This document shows, in pieces, positions 18,203 through 26,349 of a DNA stretch of 64,000 nt (its first letter is position 1; every line of letters starts with the position of its first letter). The stretch covers positions 372,001-436,000 of the forward strand of contig WGLN01000011.1 in assembly GCA_016125555.1 (NCBI GenBank), written 5' to 3'. Both the position numbers and the translations under genes were made by a program. The stretch is from Porphyrobacter sp. (GTDB lineage Bacteria > Pseudomonadota > Alphaproteobacteria > Sphingomonadales > Sphingomonadaceae). The notes under the pieces are model-generated. The model saw nothing but the letters and a program-made list of their open reading frames with translations, ran no database searches and had not been told where the DNA came from.

Positions 18203-18767
18203 TCGCGAAGCCCGCAGCCTTGAGCAGCGTCCTCGTCTCGTAGAGCGGCAGGCCCATCACGCCCGAATGGCTGCCCCTGATCCATTCGACGAGCCCCTCG
18301 GCCGCGCCTTGGATCGCATAGCCGCCCGCCTTGCCGCGCCATTCTCCGCCGGCGAGATAGGCGGCGATTTCCTCCGCCGAGAGCCGCTTGAAGCGCACCA
18401 CGGTTTCCGACAGGCGTTCGCGCAAGGAGCCGTCGGGCGCGCGCAGCACGACGCTGGAGAGCACCTGGTGCCGCCTGCCGCTCATCAGTTCGAGGCAGGC
18501 GCGCGCCTCGGTCTCGCTTTCCGTCTTGGGGAGAATGCGGCGACCGACCGCCACCACCGTGTCGCCCGCCAGCACGAAGCCGGGGGCCTCCACCGCCAAA
18601 GCTTTCTCGCGGCCCATCCGCAGCGCATAGGCGCGCGGCAGTTCGCCCTTCAGCGGGGTCTCGTCGATATCGGCGGGGGTGACGGCATCGGGGGCGAGGC
18701 CCAGCCGCGCGAGCAATTCGCGCCGCCGGGGCGAGGCCGAGGCGAGTGTCAGATGGAGCGCGCCCAT
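18195..18767 (-). CDS. maf: Maf-family nucleotide pyrophosphatase
   Basis: These 190 residues from ATG 18767 (a TTG at 18782 directly next to the infA stop is an alternative) form a single Maf domain. The signature LTLASASPRRRELL lies at the N-terminus, the central Asp in VLAGDTVVAV, and QGAAEGLVEWIRGSHSGVMGL near the end. Family members hydrolyse dTTP, UTP or modified pyrimidine triphosphates to monophosphates and so keep them out of nucleic acids. The gene lies between infA and rng in the common infA-maf-rng-yacG group and overlaps rng by eight bases. Confidence 0.93.
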   Translation of the reverse strand: MGALHLTLASASPRRRELLARLGLAPDAVTPADIDETPLKGELPRAYALRMGREKALAVEAPGFVLAGDTVVAVGRRILPKTESETEARACLELMSGRRHQVLSSVVLRAPDGSLRERLSETVVRFKRLSAEEIAAYLAGGEWRGKAGGYAIQGAAEGLVEWIRGSHSGVMGLPLYETRTLLKAAGFAIG

Positions 18768-18782
18768 CAGGGCCGCAGGCAA

Positions 18783-19028
18783 TTACTGGGGTCCGGGGCC
18801 GCCGCGACCCGGCATGAAGCGATAGGTGATGCGCGCCTTGGTGAGGTCGTAGGGCGTCAGCTCGCACAGCACCTCGTCACCCACCAGCACGCGGATACGG
18901 TTCTTGCGCATCTTGCCCGCGGTGTGACCGAGCACTTCATGGCCGTTTTCAAGCTCCACCCGGAACATCGCATTGGGCAGCAGCTCGACCACGCGCCCGC
19001 GCATTTCGAGGAGTTCTTCCTTGGCCAT
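18783..19028 (-). CDS. infA: Translation initiation factor IF-1
   Basis: This 81-residue single OB-fold protein binds the ribosomal A site during initiation. The sequence starts [19 protein letters not shown] and contains [20 protein letters not shown] and [12 protein letters not shown], all hallmark IF-1 positions. The C-terminus carries an extra GRGGPGPQ tail. It leads a same-strand group with maf, rng and yacG. Its promoter must lie in the 19029-19255 divergent spacer, which also serves the TonB receptor at 19256 and contains a GGCCCGA-T-TCGGGCC palindrome. Confidence 0.97.
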   Translation of the reverse strand: MAKEELLEMRGRVVELLPNAMFRVELENGHEVLGHTAGKMRKNRIRVLVGDEVLCELTPYDLTKARITYRFMPGRGGPGPQ

Positions 19029-19255
19029 GTATTTCCTTCTGTTACTGTTGTGCGGCGTCCACGACGCCGGTCGAAAAGCTGCTGCGCTTTAGCGATGCGG
19101 GAACCAAAAGGGAAGGCTCGAGCGTTAAGCGCCGCGACGGCCCGATTCGGGCCGATCTGTCGTTTTGCGGCGAGGGTTTTGCGACCCGCGACCGTTGAAC
19201 GGTCGGACTGCGGCGACACGCCGCCGGCCGCATCGCTTTGATCTGAAGGGACTGA
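19029..19255. promoter_or_regulatory. Divergent promoter spacer with palindromes
   Basis: This 227-base gap lies between infA (leftward) and the second TonB receptor (rightward). It contains the perfect palindrome GGCCCGA-T-TCGGGCC around 19139-19153 and an ACCGTT/AACGGT inverted repeat around 19189-19203. A ribosome site GAAGGGA lies just before the receptor ATG. I cannot assign the palindromes to a regulator. Confidence 0.4.
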
Positions 19256-22200
19256 ATGAACCTCTCCCCGCTTTCCCGCGCGCTGCTGCGCGCCGGCACC
19301 TGTTTCGCCAGCCTTGTCGCCGCGGGCCCGCTTCTCGCCGCAGCCGGCGCCGAGACGCAGCCGCCTGCCGCGCAGAGCTCGCAGCAGGACCCCGACAGCG
19401 ATTCTCCGAGCGCCAGCGGCAACGCCGCCTCGGCGGACGAAATCGTGGTCAGCGCCAACCGCATCCGCGGCCAGCTGCTGGTCGAACAGGCGCCGCTGCT
19501 CCAGCTCGACGAGACCGCGATCGCCGCGGAAGGGGTGACCTCGATCACTGATCTCATCGCCCAGATCACCGCCCAGACCGGTTCGGCGCGCGGGCGCGGG
19601 GGCGGAGGGCAGCCGGTGATCCTCGTCAACGGGATCCGCATCGGTTCCTTCCGCGAATTCGCCTCCTACCCGCCCGAGGCGCTCGCCCGGGTCGAGGTGT
19701 TCCCCGAGGAAGTCGCCCAGCGCTTCGGCTTCCCGCCCGATCGCCGGGTCATCAACCTGATCCTCAAGGAGAACTACTCCAACCGCGAGGTCGAGCTTGA
19801 ATTCGCGGCGCCTTCGCGTGGGGGTTTTGCGCGCACCGAACAGGATTTCGGGACGCTCAAGATCGCCGATGGCGGGCGCTTCAACCTCGATCTCGAGCTC
19901 AACGACAGCTCGATGCTGACCGAGGACGAGCGCAACATCATCCAGACCCCCGGTTCGATCAGCACCGTGCCGGGCGATCCGCTCCAGGCGCCTTACCGGT
20001 CCTTGCGCGCGGACACCTTCGGACTGGAGGGCAACCTCAGCTGGGCGAAGGCGCTGATCGACAGCGGCACCTCGCTCAGTGCCAACCTCAACTACAAGCG
20101 CGACGAGAGCCGCAGCCTCGATGGTCTCAACACCGTGGTGCTGACCGATGATCCGACGGTGCCGGGCATCCTGCGCACCTTCGGCGCGGACACCCCGCTG
20201 ACCCGTCGTTCCTCGACCGACACGATCTCGACCGCCGGCTCGCTGACCAAGCCGGTCAACGCCTTTCGGCTGACCAGCACCATCGACGCGAGCCGCTCGG
20301 CCACCGAGACGCGGATCGACCGGCGGTTCGACACGGCCGCTCTGCGGCAGGCGGCGCTTGACGGAACGCTGGCGCTCGACGGGCCGCTGCCGACCAGCGC
20401 CGATGCCGGCTACGACATTGCCGATCGCCGCACGATCACCGCGGTGTTCCAGAACACGCTCGAAGGCGCGCTCGCCCAGCTGCCCGCCGGCGAATTGCTG
20501 GTGACCTTCGATGCCGGGCTCGAATGGCGGCAAATCCAGAGCAGCGACACCCGCAGCAACCTGGGCGCCACGCTGACCCGCCGGCGACTGTCGGGGGGCG
20601 CGAACATCGTCGTGCCGATCACCAGCCGGCGCGCGGGGGTTGCCGATGCGCTCGGCTCGTTCACCCTCAACGCGCAAGCCGGCTTCGAGGACCTGTCCGA
20701 CTTCGGCATCCTCGGCGATTACAATGTGGGGCTCAACTGGTCGCCGACCGACAATCTCAATCTGTCCGCGACCTACATCCTGCGCGAGGTCGCGCCTTCG
20801 CTGAGCGAGCTGGGCGATCCGCAGGTCGTGAACTTCAACGTGCCGGTGTTCGATTTCACCCGCGGCGAAACCGTGCTCGCCGATGTCACCACCGGCGGCA
20901 ATCCGGGACTCCCGCCCGAGACGCAGCGCGACTGGAAGTTCGCCGCCAACTGGTCGCTGCCGTTCTGGGAGAACACCCGGATCACCGCCGAATATATCCG
21001 CAACCGTTCGGACAACGTGGTGAGCGCCTTTCCGCAGATCACCCCCGAGATCGAGGCGGCCTTCCCGGGCCGGGTGACGCGCGATGCGACCGGTCGCCTT
21101 GTCGCCGTCGACCGGCGCTCGGTGAGCTTTGCAGAAACCCGCGCCAACCGCGTGCAGTTCATCTTCTCGACCGGCGGCAGCATCGGCGCTGGCGACGAAG
21201 GCGCAGGGCGCGGCGGCGGGCGACCGGGCGGTGCTCCCCCAGCACAGGCGCGGCCTCCCGCGGCACCGGCGGGCGGGTCCGGTCCCCAGCAGGGCGGCGG
21301 CGCGCGGCCGGGCGCGGGGAGCGCGGCGGGTCCCGGCCAGCGCGAGCAGTTCATGGCCTTCCGCGCCAGGCTGTGCGCCGAGGACGGGGTCCAGTTCCTC
21401 GAGAAGCTCGCTGCGGCGATCGACAGCGGCGCGGACATCTCGGCCGAGTTCCCGGGCATCGACCCGGCCCGCTTCGCGCCGATGCTTGCGCGGCTGCGCG
21501 ACGCGGATGGCAAGCTCGATCCGGCGCGGCTGGCGCAGCTGCGCGAGCGGATCTGCAGCGTCGATCCGGCGATGTTCGGCGGCGGCCGTGGCCCCGGCGG
21601 CGACGGCGCTCCGGGCGGTCCGCGCAGCGAGGCTGCGGCGGCGCTGCGCGAGAAGATCTGCGGCCCCGACGGGGATGCGGCGCTCGCGGAACTGATCGGC
21701 AAGATCGAGCGCGGCGAAGATGTGTCGGCCGAGCTTCCGGGCGTCGATCCGGCGTTCCTCAAGATGATGCTCGACCGTTCGCGCGATGCCGAAGGCAAGA
21801 TCGCCCCGCAGGCGCTCGCCCAGTTCAAGGAGCGCTTCTGCGCCGCTGCGCCGCAGCAGGGCGGCGCGAGCGGCGACAGCGCGCCTTCGGGCGGACCGGC
21901 CTTCAACCCGCTGGCGGGCCGCAACTTCCGCGGCTGGCGCTACTTCGTGAACCTCACCCACACGATCGAACTCGACAACCAGATCCTCATCGCCCCCGGC
22001 ATCGCCCCGCTCGACCAGCTGGACGGACAGGGCACCGGCGCCTTCGGATTGCCGCGCAACACCAGCCGCCTCGAGGCCGGGCTGTTCGGCAAGGGTGTCG
22101 GCATCCGCCTGTCGGGCATCTACACCGGCAAGGCGCGGCTCGACGGAGCGACGAGCGGATCGGCCCTGTTCTTCGACGACATCGTGACCTTCAACCTGCG

Positions 22201-22402
22201 CATCTTCACCAATCTCGGCGAGTTGACCGGGAAGAACGAGGGCTTCCTCAAGGATACGCGGGTGAGCCTGCGCGCCGACAACCTGTTCGACGCGCAGCGC
22301 CGGGTGCGGGATGCGAACGGCGTCACGCCGCTCAACTACCAGCCGCTGCTGATCGATCCGGTCGGGCTCTATCTCGGGCTGGATCTCAGGAAATTGTTCT
22401 AG
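19256..22402 (+). CDS. TonB-dependent receptor with a Cys-bounded repeat insertion
   Basis: This 1048-residue outer-membrane protein has a signal peptide (FASLVAAGPLLAAAGAE). A linker leads to EIVVSANR, and a plug domain contains PVILVNGIRIGSFREFASYP. The barrel's final strand ends LYLGLDLRKLF. Between about residues 640 and 885 the barrel is interrupted by a Gly/Pro/Ala-rich linker, two homologous repeats and a second such linker. Each repeat is bounded by Cys exactly 60 apart: 707/767 and 802/862. They share the phrases ISAEFPGIDPARF and VSAELPGVDPAFL, and DADGKLDPARLAQL and DAEGKIAPQALAQF. The repeats probably form disulphide-closed helical domains in a surface loop; this is inference. The ligand is unknown. 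The stop overlaps that of the convergent flavoprotein gene through CTAG. Confidence 0.88.
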   Translation: MNLSPLSRALLRAGTCFASLVAAGPLLAAAGAETQPPAAQSSQQDPDSDSPSASGNAASADEIVVSANRIRGQLLVEQAPLLQLDETAIAAEGVTSITDLIAQITAQTGSARGRGGGGQPVILVNGIRIGSFREFASYPPEALARVEVFPEEVAQRFGFPPDRRVINLILKENYSNREVELEFAAPSRGGFARTEQDFGTLKIADGGRFNLDLELNDSSMLTEDERNIIQTPGSISTVPGDPLQAPYRSLRADTFGLEGNLSWAKALIDSGTSLSANLNYKRDESRSLDGLNTVVLTDDPTVPGILRTFGADTPLTRRSSTDTISTAGSLTKPVNAFRLTSTIDASRSATETRIDRRFDTAALRQAALDGTLALDGPLPTSADAGYDIADRRTITAVFQNTLEGALAQLPAGELLVTFDAGLEWRQIQSSDTRSNLGATLTRRRLSGGANIVVPITSRRAGVADALGSFTLNAQAGFEDLSDFGILGDYNVGLNWSPTDNLNLSATYILREVAPSLSELGDPQVVNFNVPVFDFTRGETVLADVTTGGNPGLPPETQRDWKFAANWSLPFWENTRITAEYIRNRSDNVVSAFPQITPEIEAAFPGRVTRDATGRLVAVDRRSVSFAETRANRVQFIFSTGGSIGAGDEGAGRGGGRPGGAPPAQARPPAAPAGGSGPQQGGGARPGAGSAAGPGQREQFMAFRARLCAEDGVQFLEKLAAAIDSGADISAEFPGIDPARFAPMLARLRDADGKLDPARLAQLRERICSVDPAMFGGGRGPGGDGAPGGPRSEAAAALREKICGPDGDAALAELIGKIERGEDVSAELPGVDPAFLKMMLDRSRDAEGKIAPQALAQFKERFCAAAPQQGGASGDSAPSGGPAFNPLAGRNFRGWRYFVNLTHTIELDNQILIAPGIAPLDQLDGQGTGAFGLPRNTSRLEAGLFGKGVGIRLSGIYTGKARLDGATSGSALFFDDIVTFNLRIFTNLGELTGKNEGFLKDTRVSLRADNLFDAQRRVRDANGVTPLNYQPLLIDPVGLYLGLDLRKLF

Positions 22403-23595
22403 AACCGGGCACCCGGGGCGAGCGCCTGCGCACAGGCATGGCCGCTCGCCCAGGCCCATTGGAAATTGTAGCCGCCGAGCCACCCCGTCACGTCGACCGC
22501 CTCGCCGATGGCGTAGAGGCCGGGAATCTTCGCGGCTTCCATCGTACGGCTCGAAAGCTCCGCCGTGGCAATCCCGCCGGCGGTGACCTCGGCCTTGGCG
22601 TAGCCCTCGGTGCCGTTCGGGGCGAAGCGCCAGTCGGCAAGCCTCGCCTGCGCGGCGCGCAGGTCCTTGTCCGCCAGGTTGCCGAGCTCGCGGTCCAGAC
22701 CCAGCCGGTCGGCGAGCGCATCGGCAAGGCGGTCGGGCAGGCGTTCCTTGAGGATGGTGCGCAGATGCGCGCGGGGGCGGTCGCGCTTGGCGGCGAGCAG
22801 CCAGTCGGTCGCGGCATCGGGCAGGAAGGTGATCCCCACCGCCTCGCCATGCCGCCAGTAGCTCGAAACCTGCAGGATCGCCGGGCCGGACAGACCCTTG
22901 TGGGTGAACAGCGCGGCCTCGGCGAACTCCGCCTTGCCGGCGCGCGCGCGGACCGGGGCGGCGACGCCCGACAGCTCGCGGAACAGTGCCTCCTCGCCCC
23001 CCAGCGTCAGCGGGACGAGGGCGGGGCGCGGTTCGACCACCTTCAATCCGAACTGGCGCGCGAGGCGATAGGCGAAATCGCTCGCGCCCATTTTGGGGAT
23101 AGACGGCCCGCCGGTGGCGATCACCAGCGCAGGGGCCCGCCATGCCCGGCCATCGGCGGCGGTGACGGTGAAGGTGCCGTCATCGCCGCGTGCCACCTCG
23201 GCCACATCGACCCCGCAGGTCAGCGTCACCCGCTCGGGCGGGCATTCGTCCAGCAGCATATCGACGATCTGCCTCGCCGACCCGTCGCAGAACAGCTGGC
23301 CCAAGGTCTTTTCGTGCCAGGCGATGCCGTTACGATCGACCAGCGCGATGAAGTCGGCAGGCGTGTAGCGGGCGAGGGCGCTCTTGGCGAAATGCGGGTT
23401 GGCCGAGAGGTAATTGGCAGGTCCCGCGCCGAGATTGGTGAAATTGCAGCGCCCACCGCCTGAAATCAGGATCTTCTTGCCCGGACTTTCCGCCTTTTCG
23501 AGCAGCGCGACCGACAGCCCGCGCTGCCCCGCCTGGCCGGCGCAGAACAGTCCGGCCGCGCCCGCGCCGAGGATGATGACGTCGTGATTGTCCAC
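22399..23595 (-). CDS. BaiN/HI0933-family NAD(P)/FAD-dependent flavoprotein
   Basis: These 398 residues from GTG 23595 (an ATG at 23658 adds 21 residues but would start three bases from uvrC on the other strand) open with a Rossmann FAD motif IILGAGAAGLFCA. The family signature KKILISGGGRCNFTN follows, with ALVIATGGPSIPKMG in the middle and GLYAIGEAVDVTGWLGGYN near the C-terminus. The length matches the family (about 400). Members are flavin oxidoreductases of largely unknown substrate (HI0933; BaiN in bile acid metabolism). It is divergent from uvrC and convergent with the TonB receptor. Confidence 0.9.
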   Translation of the reverse strand: MDNHDVIILGAGAAGLFCAGQAGQRGLSVALLEKAESPGKKILISGGGRCNFTNLGAGPANYLSANPHFAKSALARYTPADFIALVDRNGIAWHEKTLGQLFCDGSARQIVDMLLDECPPERVTLTCGVDVAEVARGDDGTFTVTAADGRAWRAPALVIATGGPSIPKMGASDFAYRLARQFGLKVVEPRPALVPLTLGGEEALFRELSGVAAPVRARAGKAEFAEAALFTHKGLSGPAILQVSSYWRHGEAVGITFLPDAATDWLLAAKRDRPRAHLRTILKERLPDRLADALADRLGLDRELGNLADKDLRAAQARLADWRFAPNGTEGYAKAEVTAGGIATAELSSRTMEAAKIPGLYAIGEAVDVTGWLGGYNFQWAWASGHACAQALAPGARF

Positions 23596-23660
23596 CGGCC
23601 CGCGGATAGGCGGGTGCGCGGCGATTGCCAATCGCCCCCGGCAATCCCTATCTGACATGC

Positions 23661-25622
23661 ATGGCCCGAACCCCCGCCGGCACCCCTCACGATCCCCGTG
23701 GCGCGGAGCGTTTCAACGAGGAGCGCGCTGCCCATACCGTCGCCAACGCCCAGCCCGATCTCGAGGCGGGGGTGCAGGCGATCCGCGACACCGTGAAGGT
23801 GCTCAAGGCCGTGCCCGGCGTCTACCGGATGGTCGATGCGCGGGGCGAGGTGCTCTATGTCGGCAAGGCGCGCAGCCTCAAGGCGCGGGTGGCGAACTAC
23901 ACCCAGATCGCGCAGCTTTCGGGGCGATTGCAGCGGATGGTCAGCCAGACCCGCAGCATGGAGATCGTCACCACCAATTCCGAGGCCGAGGCGCTGCTGC
24001 TCGAGGCGCAGCTCATCAAGCGCTTTCGCCCGCCCTTCAACGTGCTGCTGCGCGACGACAAGAGCTTCCCCTTCATCCTGCTGCGCGCCGACCACGCCTT
24101 CCCGCGCATCCAGAAGCACCGCGGCGCGCGGCGGGCCAAGGGCAATTACTACGGCCCCTTCGCGAGCGCGGGGAGCGTCAACACCACCCTGAACGCGCTG
24201 CAGAAGCTGTTCCTGCTGCGAAGCTGCACCGACAGCTTCTTCAACAACCGCGACCGGCCCTGCCTGCTCTACCAGATCAAGCGGTGCTCGGCGCCCTGCG
24301 TCGGGCGGATCGACGAGGCGGGCTATGATGCGCTGGTGCGGCAGGCGAAGGACTTTCTGTCGGGCAAGTCGGGCGCGGTGCAGGCCGATCTCGAACGGCA
24401 GATGGCCGAGGCGGCCGAGAACCTCGATTTCGAGACCGCGGCGATGCTGCGCGACCGGCTGCGTGCGGCGACCTTCATCCAGGGCAGCCAGGCGATCAAT
24501 GCGCAGGGGCTGGGCGACGCCGACGTCTTCGCGCTCGCCGCCAAGGGCGGGCAGGTGAGCTGCCAGGCCTTCTTCATCCGCGGCGGGCAGAACTGGGGCC
24601 ACCGCGCCTTTTTCCCGCGCCACACGGCGGACGTGGACGAGGCGCAGGTGCTCGCCGACGTGATGCTGCAGTTCTACGAGGAGGTGCCGCCGCCGCCGAC
24701 CATCCTCGTCGACCGCGAATTGCCCGAGCGGGCGTTGATCGAGGCGGCGCTCACCGAGCTTGCCGGGCGCAAGGTGCAGGTCTCCGTCCCGCAGCGGGGC
24801 GACCGGCGCAAGCTGATGGCGCAGGCGCAGAGGAACGCGGTCGACGCGCTCGAGCGGCGGCTGGCGGAGACCGGCACCAAGGCGAAGCTGGGCCGCGAGC
24901 TGGCCGAGTTCCTCGAACTCGACAGCCCGCCGCAGCGCATCGAGGTCTACGACAACAGTCACATCCAGGGAGCGAAGGCGGTGGGCGCGATGATCGTCGC
25001 CGGGCCGGAGGGCTTCGAGAAGGGGCAATACCGCAAGTTCAACATCCGCGAGGCGCAGTCGAACGACGACTTCGCGATGATGCGCGAGGTGATGGCGCGG
25101 CGCTTCCGCAGCTTCGCCGAAGGGGAGGGGAACCCCGAAGCCAAGCCCGGCGGGCACGAGACCATCCTGCCCGATCTCGTGCTCATCGACGGCGGCAAGG
25201 GCCAGCTCTCCAGCGTGATGGGCGTGCTCGAGGAACTGGGGCTGGCCGAGGAGATCGCGGTGATCGGCGTCGCCAAGGGGCCGCATCACGGGCGCGAGGG
25301 GCGCGAGGTGTTCCATTTCCCCGACGGGCGCGAGAAGATGCTCCCGCCCGGTTCGCCGCTCCTGTTCCACCTCCAGAACCTGCGCGACGAGGTGCACCGC
25401 TACGTCATCGGCGCGCACCGGGCAAAGCGTTCCAAGGCGATCACCGCCTCCCCGCTCGACGAGATCCCCGGCATCGGCCCGGCGCGAAAGCGCGCGCTGC
25501 TGCTGCACTTCGGCACCGCGGGGAAGGTTCGCGCCGCTGCGCTGGAAGACCTGCAACGCGCCCCCGGCGTCAGCGCCGCGGTGGCGCGCAAGGTCTATGA
25601 TTTCTACCATGCCGGCGGCTAG
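23661..25622 (+). CDS. uvrC: Excinuclease ABC subunit C
   Basis: UvrC makes both incisions in nucleotide excision repair after UvrA and UvrB load it. The 653 residues hold an N-terminal GIY-YIG nuclease (GVYRMVDARGEVLYVGKA) and the Cys/UVR region (NNRDRPCLLYQIKRCSAPC). A UVR motif for UvrB binding (LERQMAEAAENLDFETAA) and the RNase H-like second nuclease with VLIDGGKGQL follow. A C-terminal helix-hairpin-helix pair reads IPGIGPARKRALL. The start at 23661 (MARTPAG) is preferred over an ATG at 23625, which overlaps the divergent flavoprotein gene. The N-terminal extension of about 45 residues before the nuclease is common in this order. Confidence 0.97.
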   Translation: MARTPAGTPHDPRGAERFNEERAAHTVANAQPDLEAGVQAIRDTVKVLKAVPGVYRMVDARGEVLYVGKARSLKARVANYTQIAQLSGRLQRMVSQTRSMEIVTTNSEAEALLLEAQLIKRFRPPFNVLLRDDKSFPFILLRADHAFPRIQKHRGARRAKGNYYGPFASAGSVNTTLNALQKLFLLRSCTDSFFNNRDRPCLLYQIKRCSAPCVGRIDEAGYDALVRQAKDFLSGKSGAVQADLERQMAEAAENLDFETAAMLRDRLRAATFIQGSQAINAQGLGDADVFALAAKGGQVSCQAFFIRGGQNWGHRAFFPRHTADVDEAQVLADVMLQFYEEVPPPPTILVDRELPERALIEAALTELAGRKVQVSVPQRGDRRKLMAQAQRNAVDALERRLAETGTKAKLGRELAEFLELDSPPQRIEVYDNSHIQGAKAVGAMIVAGPEGFEKGQYRKFNIREAQSNDDFAMMREVMARRFRSFAEGEGNPEAKPGGHETILPDLVLIDGGKGQLSSVMGVLEELGLAEEIAVIGVAKGPHHGREGREVFHFPDGREKMLPPGSPLLFHLQNLRDEVHRYVIGAHRAKRSKAITASPLDEIPGIGPARKRALLLHFGTAGKVRAAALEDLQRAPGVSAAVARKVYDFYHAGG

Positions 25623-25631
25623 GGTGCCCGG

Positions 25632-26315
25632 ATGATCCTGCCCGCGCCCGAAGTCACCGTTCAGCGCATCGGCCGCGAAGGCGAGCCGCTGGTCGTCATC
25701 GACAATTTCACCGGCCAGCCCGATCGCCTGCGCGCGATGGGCATGGCCGCGCATTACCATCCCGCGGGTGTCGATTATCCCGGGAGACGGGCCTTGGCCG
25801 ATCCGTCCTATCTCGACCTCAGGCGCGAGCTGATGATGCAGGTCATGGCGCGCGTGTTCGGCCTGACGCGCTCGATCCGCTGCGAGGTGGCGGCGTTTTC
25901 GCTGGTGACGCTGGCGCCCGAGGAGCTTTCGCCCCGCCAGCGCGTCCCGCATCACGATCATTCGGACGCAGGCAGGGTGGCGATCATGCATTACCTCGGC
26001 GGGCCCGAGACGGGCGGGACGGCGTTCTTTCGCCACCGGCGAACGGGGTTCGAGGCGATTACCCCTGAGCGCGAGGCGGACTATGCCGCCGCCCTGGCCG
26101 AGGATGAGCGCGAATTCGGCGCGCCCCCGTCCGGTTATCCGCAGGGGGACAGCGCAGCCTTCGAACAGATCGCCGCGGTCGAGGCGCAGCCGGACCGCAT
26201 GGCGATCTATCGCGGGCGCCAGCTCCACTCGGGCATCATTCCCGATCCGGCCGCCCTTTCCGCCGATCCGGCGAAGGGGCGGCTGACCGTCAACATGTTC
26301 CTGTTCGGAACCTGA
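25632..26315 (+). CDS. DUF6445-type putative 2OG-Fe(II) oxygenase
   Basis: This 227-residue protein follows uvrC by nine bases. It has an H-x-D pair in RVPHHDHSDAGRVAIMHYL and a distal His in GRQLHSGIIPDP, followed by GRLTVNMFLFG where a 2-oxoglutarate-binding Arg would lie. These are the parts of a jelly-roll iron/2OG dioxygenase facial triad. I recognise the family as DUF6445, whose members occur near TonB receptors and flavin-dependent halogenases in sphingomonads and caulobacters; no halogenase is present here. The substrate is unknown, and the uvrC link may be only positional. The gene ends in the GACGGGCGG hairpin at 26314. Confidence 0.75.
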   Translation: MILPAPEVTVQRIGREGEPLVVIDNFTGQPDRLRAMGMAAHYHPAGVDYPGRRALADPSYLDLRRELMMQVMARVFGLTRSIRCEVAAFSLVTLAPEELSPRQRVPHHDHSDAGRVAIMHYLGGPETGGTAFFRHRRTGFEAITPEREADYAAALAEDEREFGAPPSGYPQGDSAAFEQIAAVEAQPDRMAIYRGRQLHSGIIPDPAALSADPAKGRLTVNMFLFGT

Positions 26316-26343
26316 CGGGCGGACCCGAGAGGGCCCGCCCGTC
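26314..26343. terminator. Hairpin between convergent genes
   Basis: GACGGGCGG (26314-26322) pairs perfectly with CCGCCCGTC (26335-26343), and the loop can pair further. It overlaps the DUF6445 stop codon and precedes the OmpA gene's stop by six bases. There is no T-run, so it is either a Rho-independent terminator of low quality or an mRNA 3'-end stabiliser. Confidence 0.55.
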
Positions 26344-26349
26344 GCAGGC

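Noticed and set aside
21181..21340. The Gly/Pro-rich stretch in the TonB receptor as a frameshift or assembly error
   Set aside because: The frame stays open and the two repeats and final barrel strands follow in frame, so it is a real insertion.
18857..23143. A very long open frame (about 1428 codons) on the minus strand across infA, the TonB receptor and the flavoprotein gene
   Set aside because: It is antisense to clear genes with family motifs; its translation is Arg/Ala/Gly-rich low-complexity sequence expected from GC-rich shadow frames.
23466..26228. A 920-codon minus-strand frame opposite uvrC and DUF6445
   Set aside because: It is an antisense shadow; uvrC has complete nuclease and HhH motifs on the plus strand.
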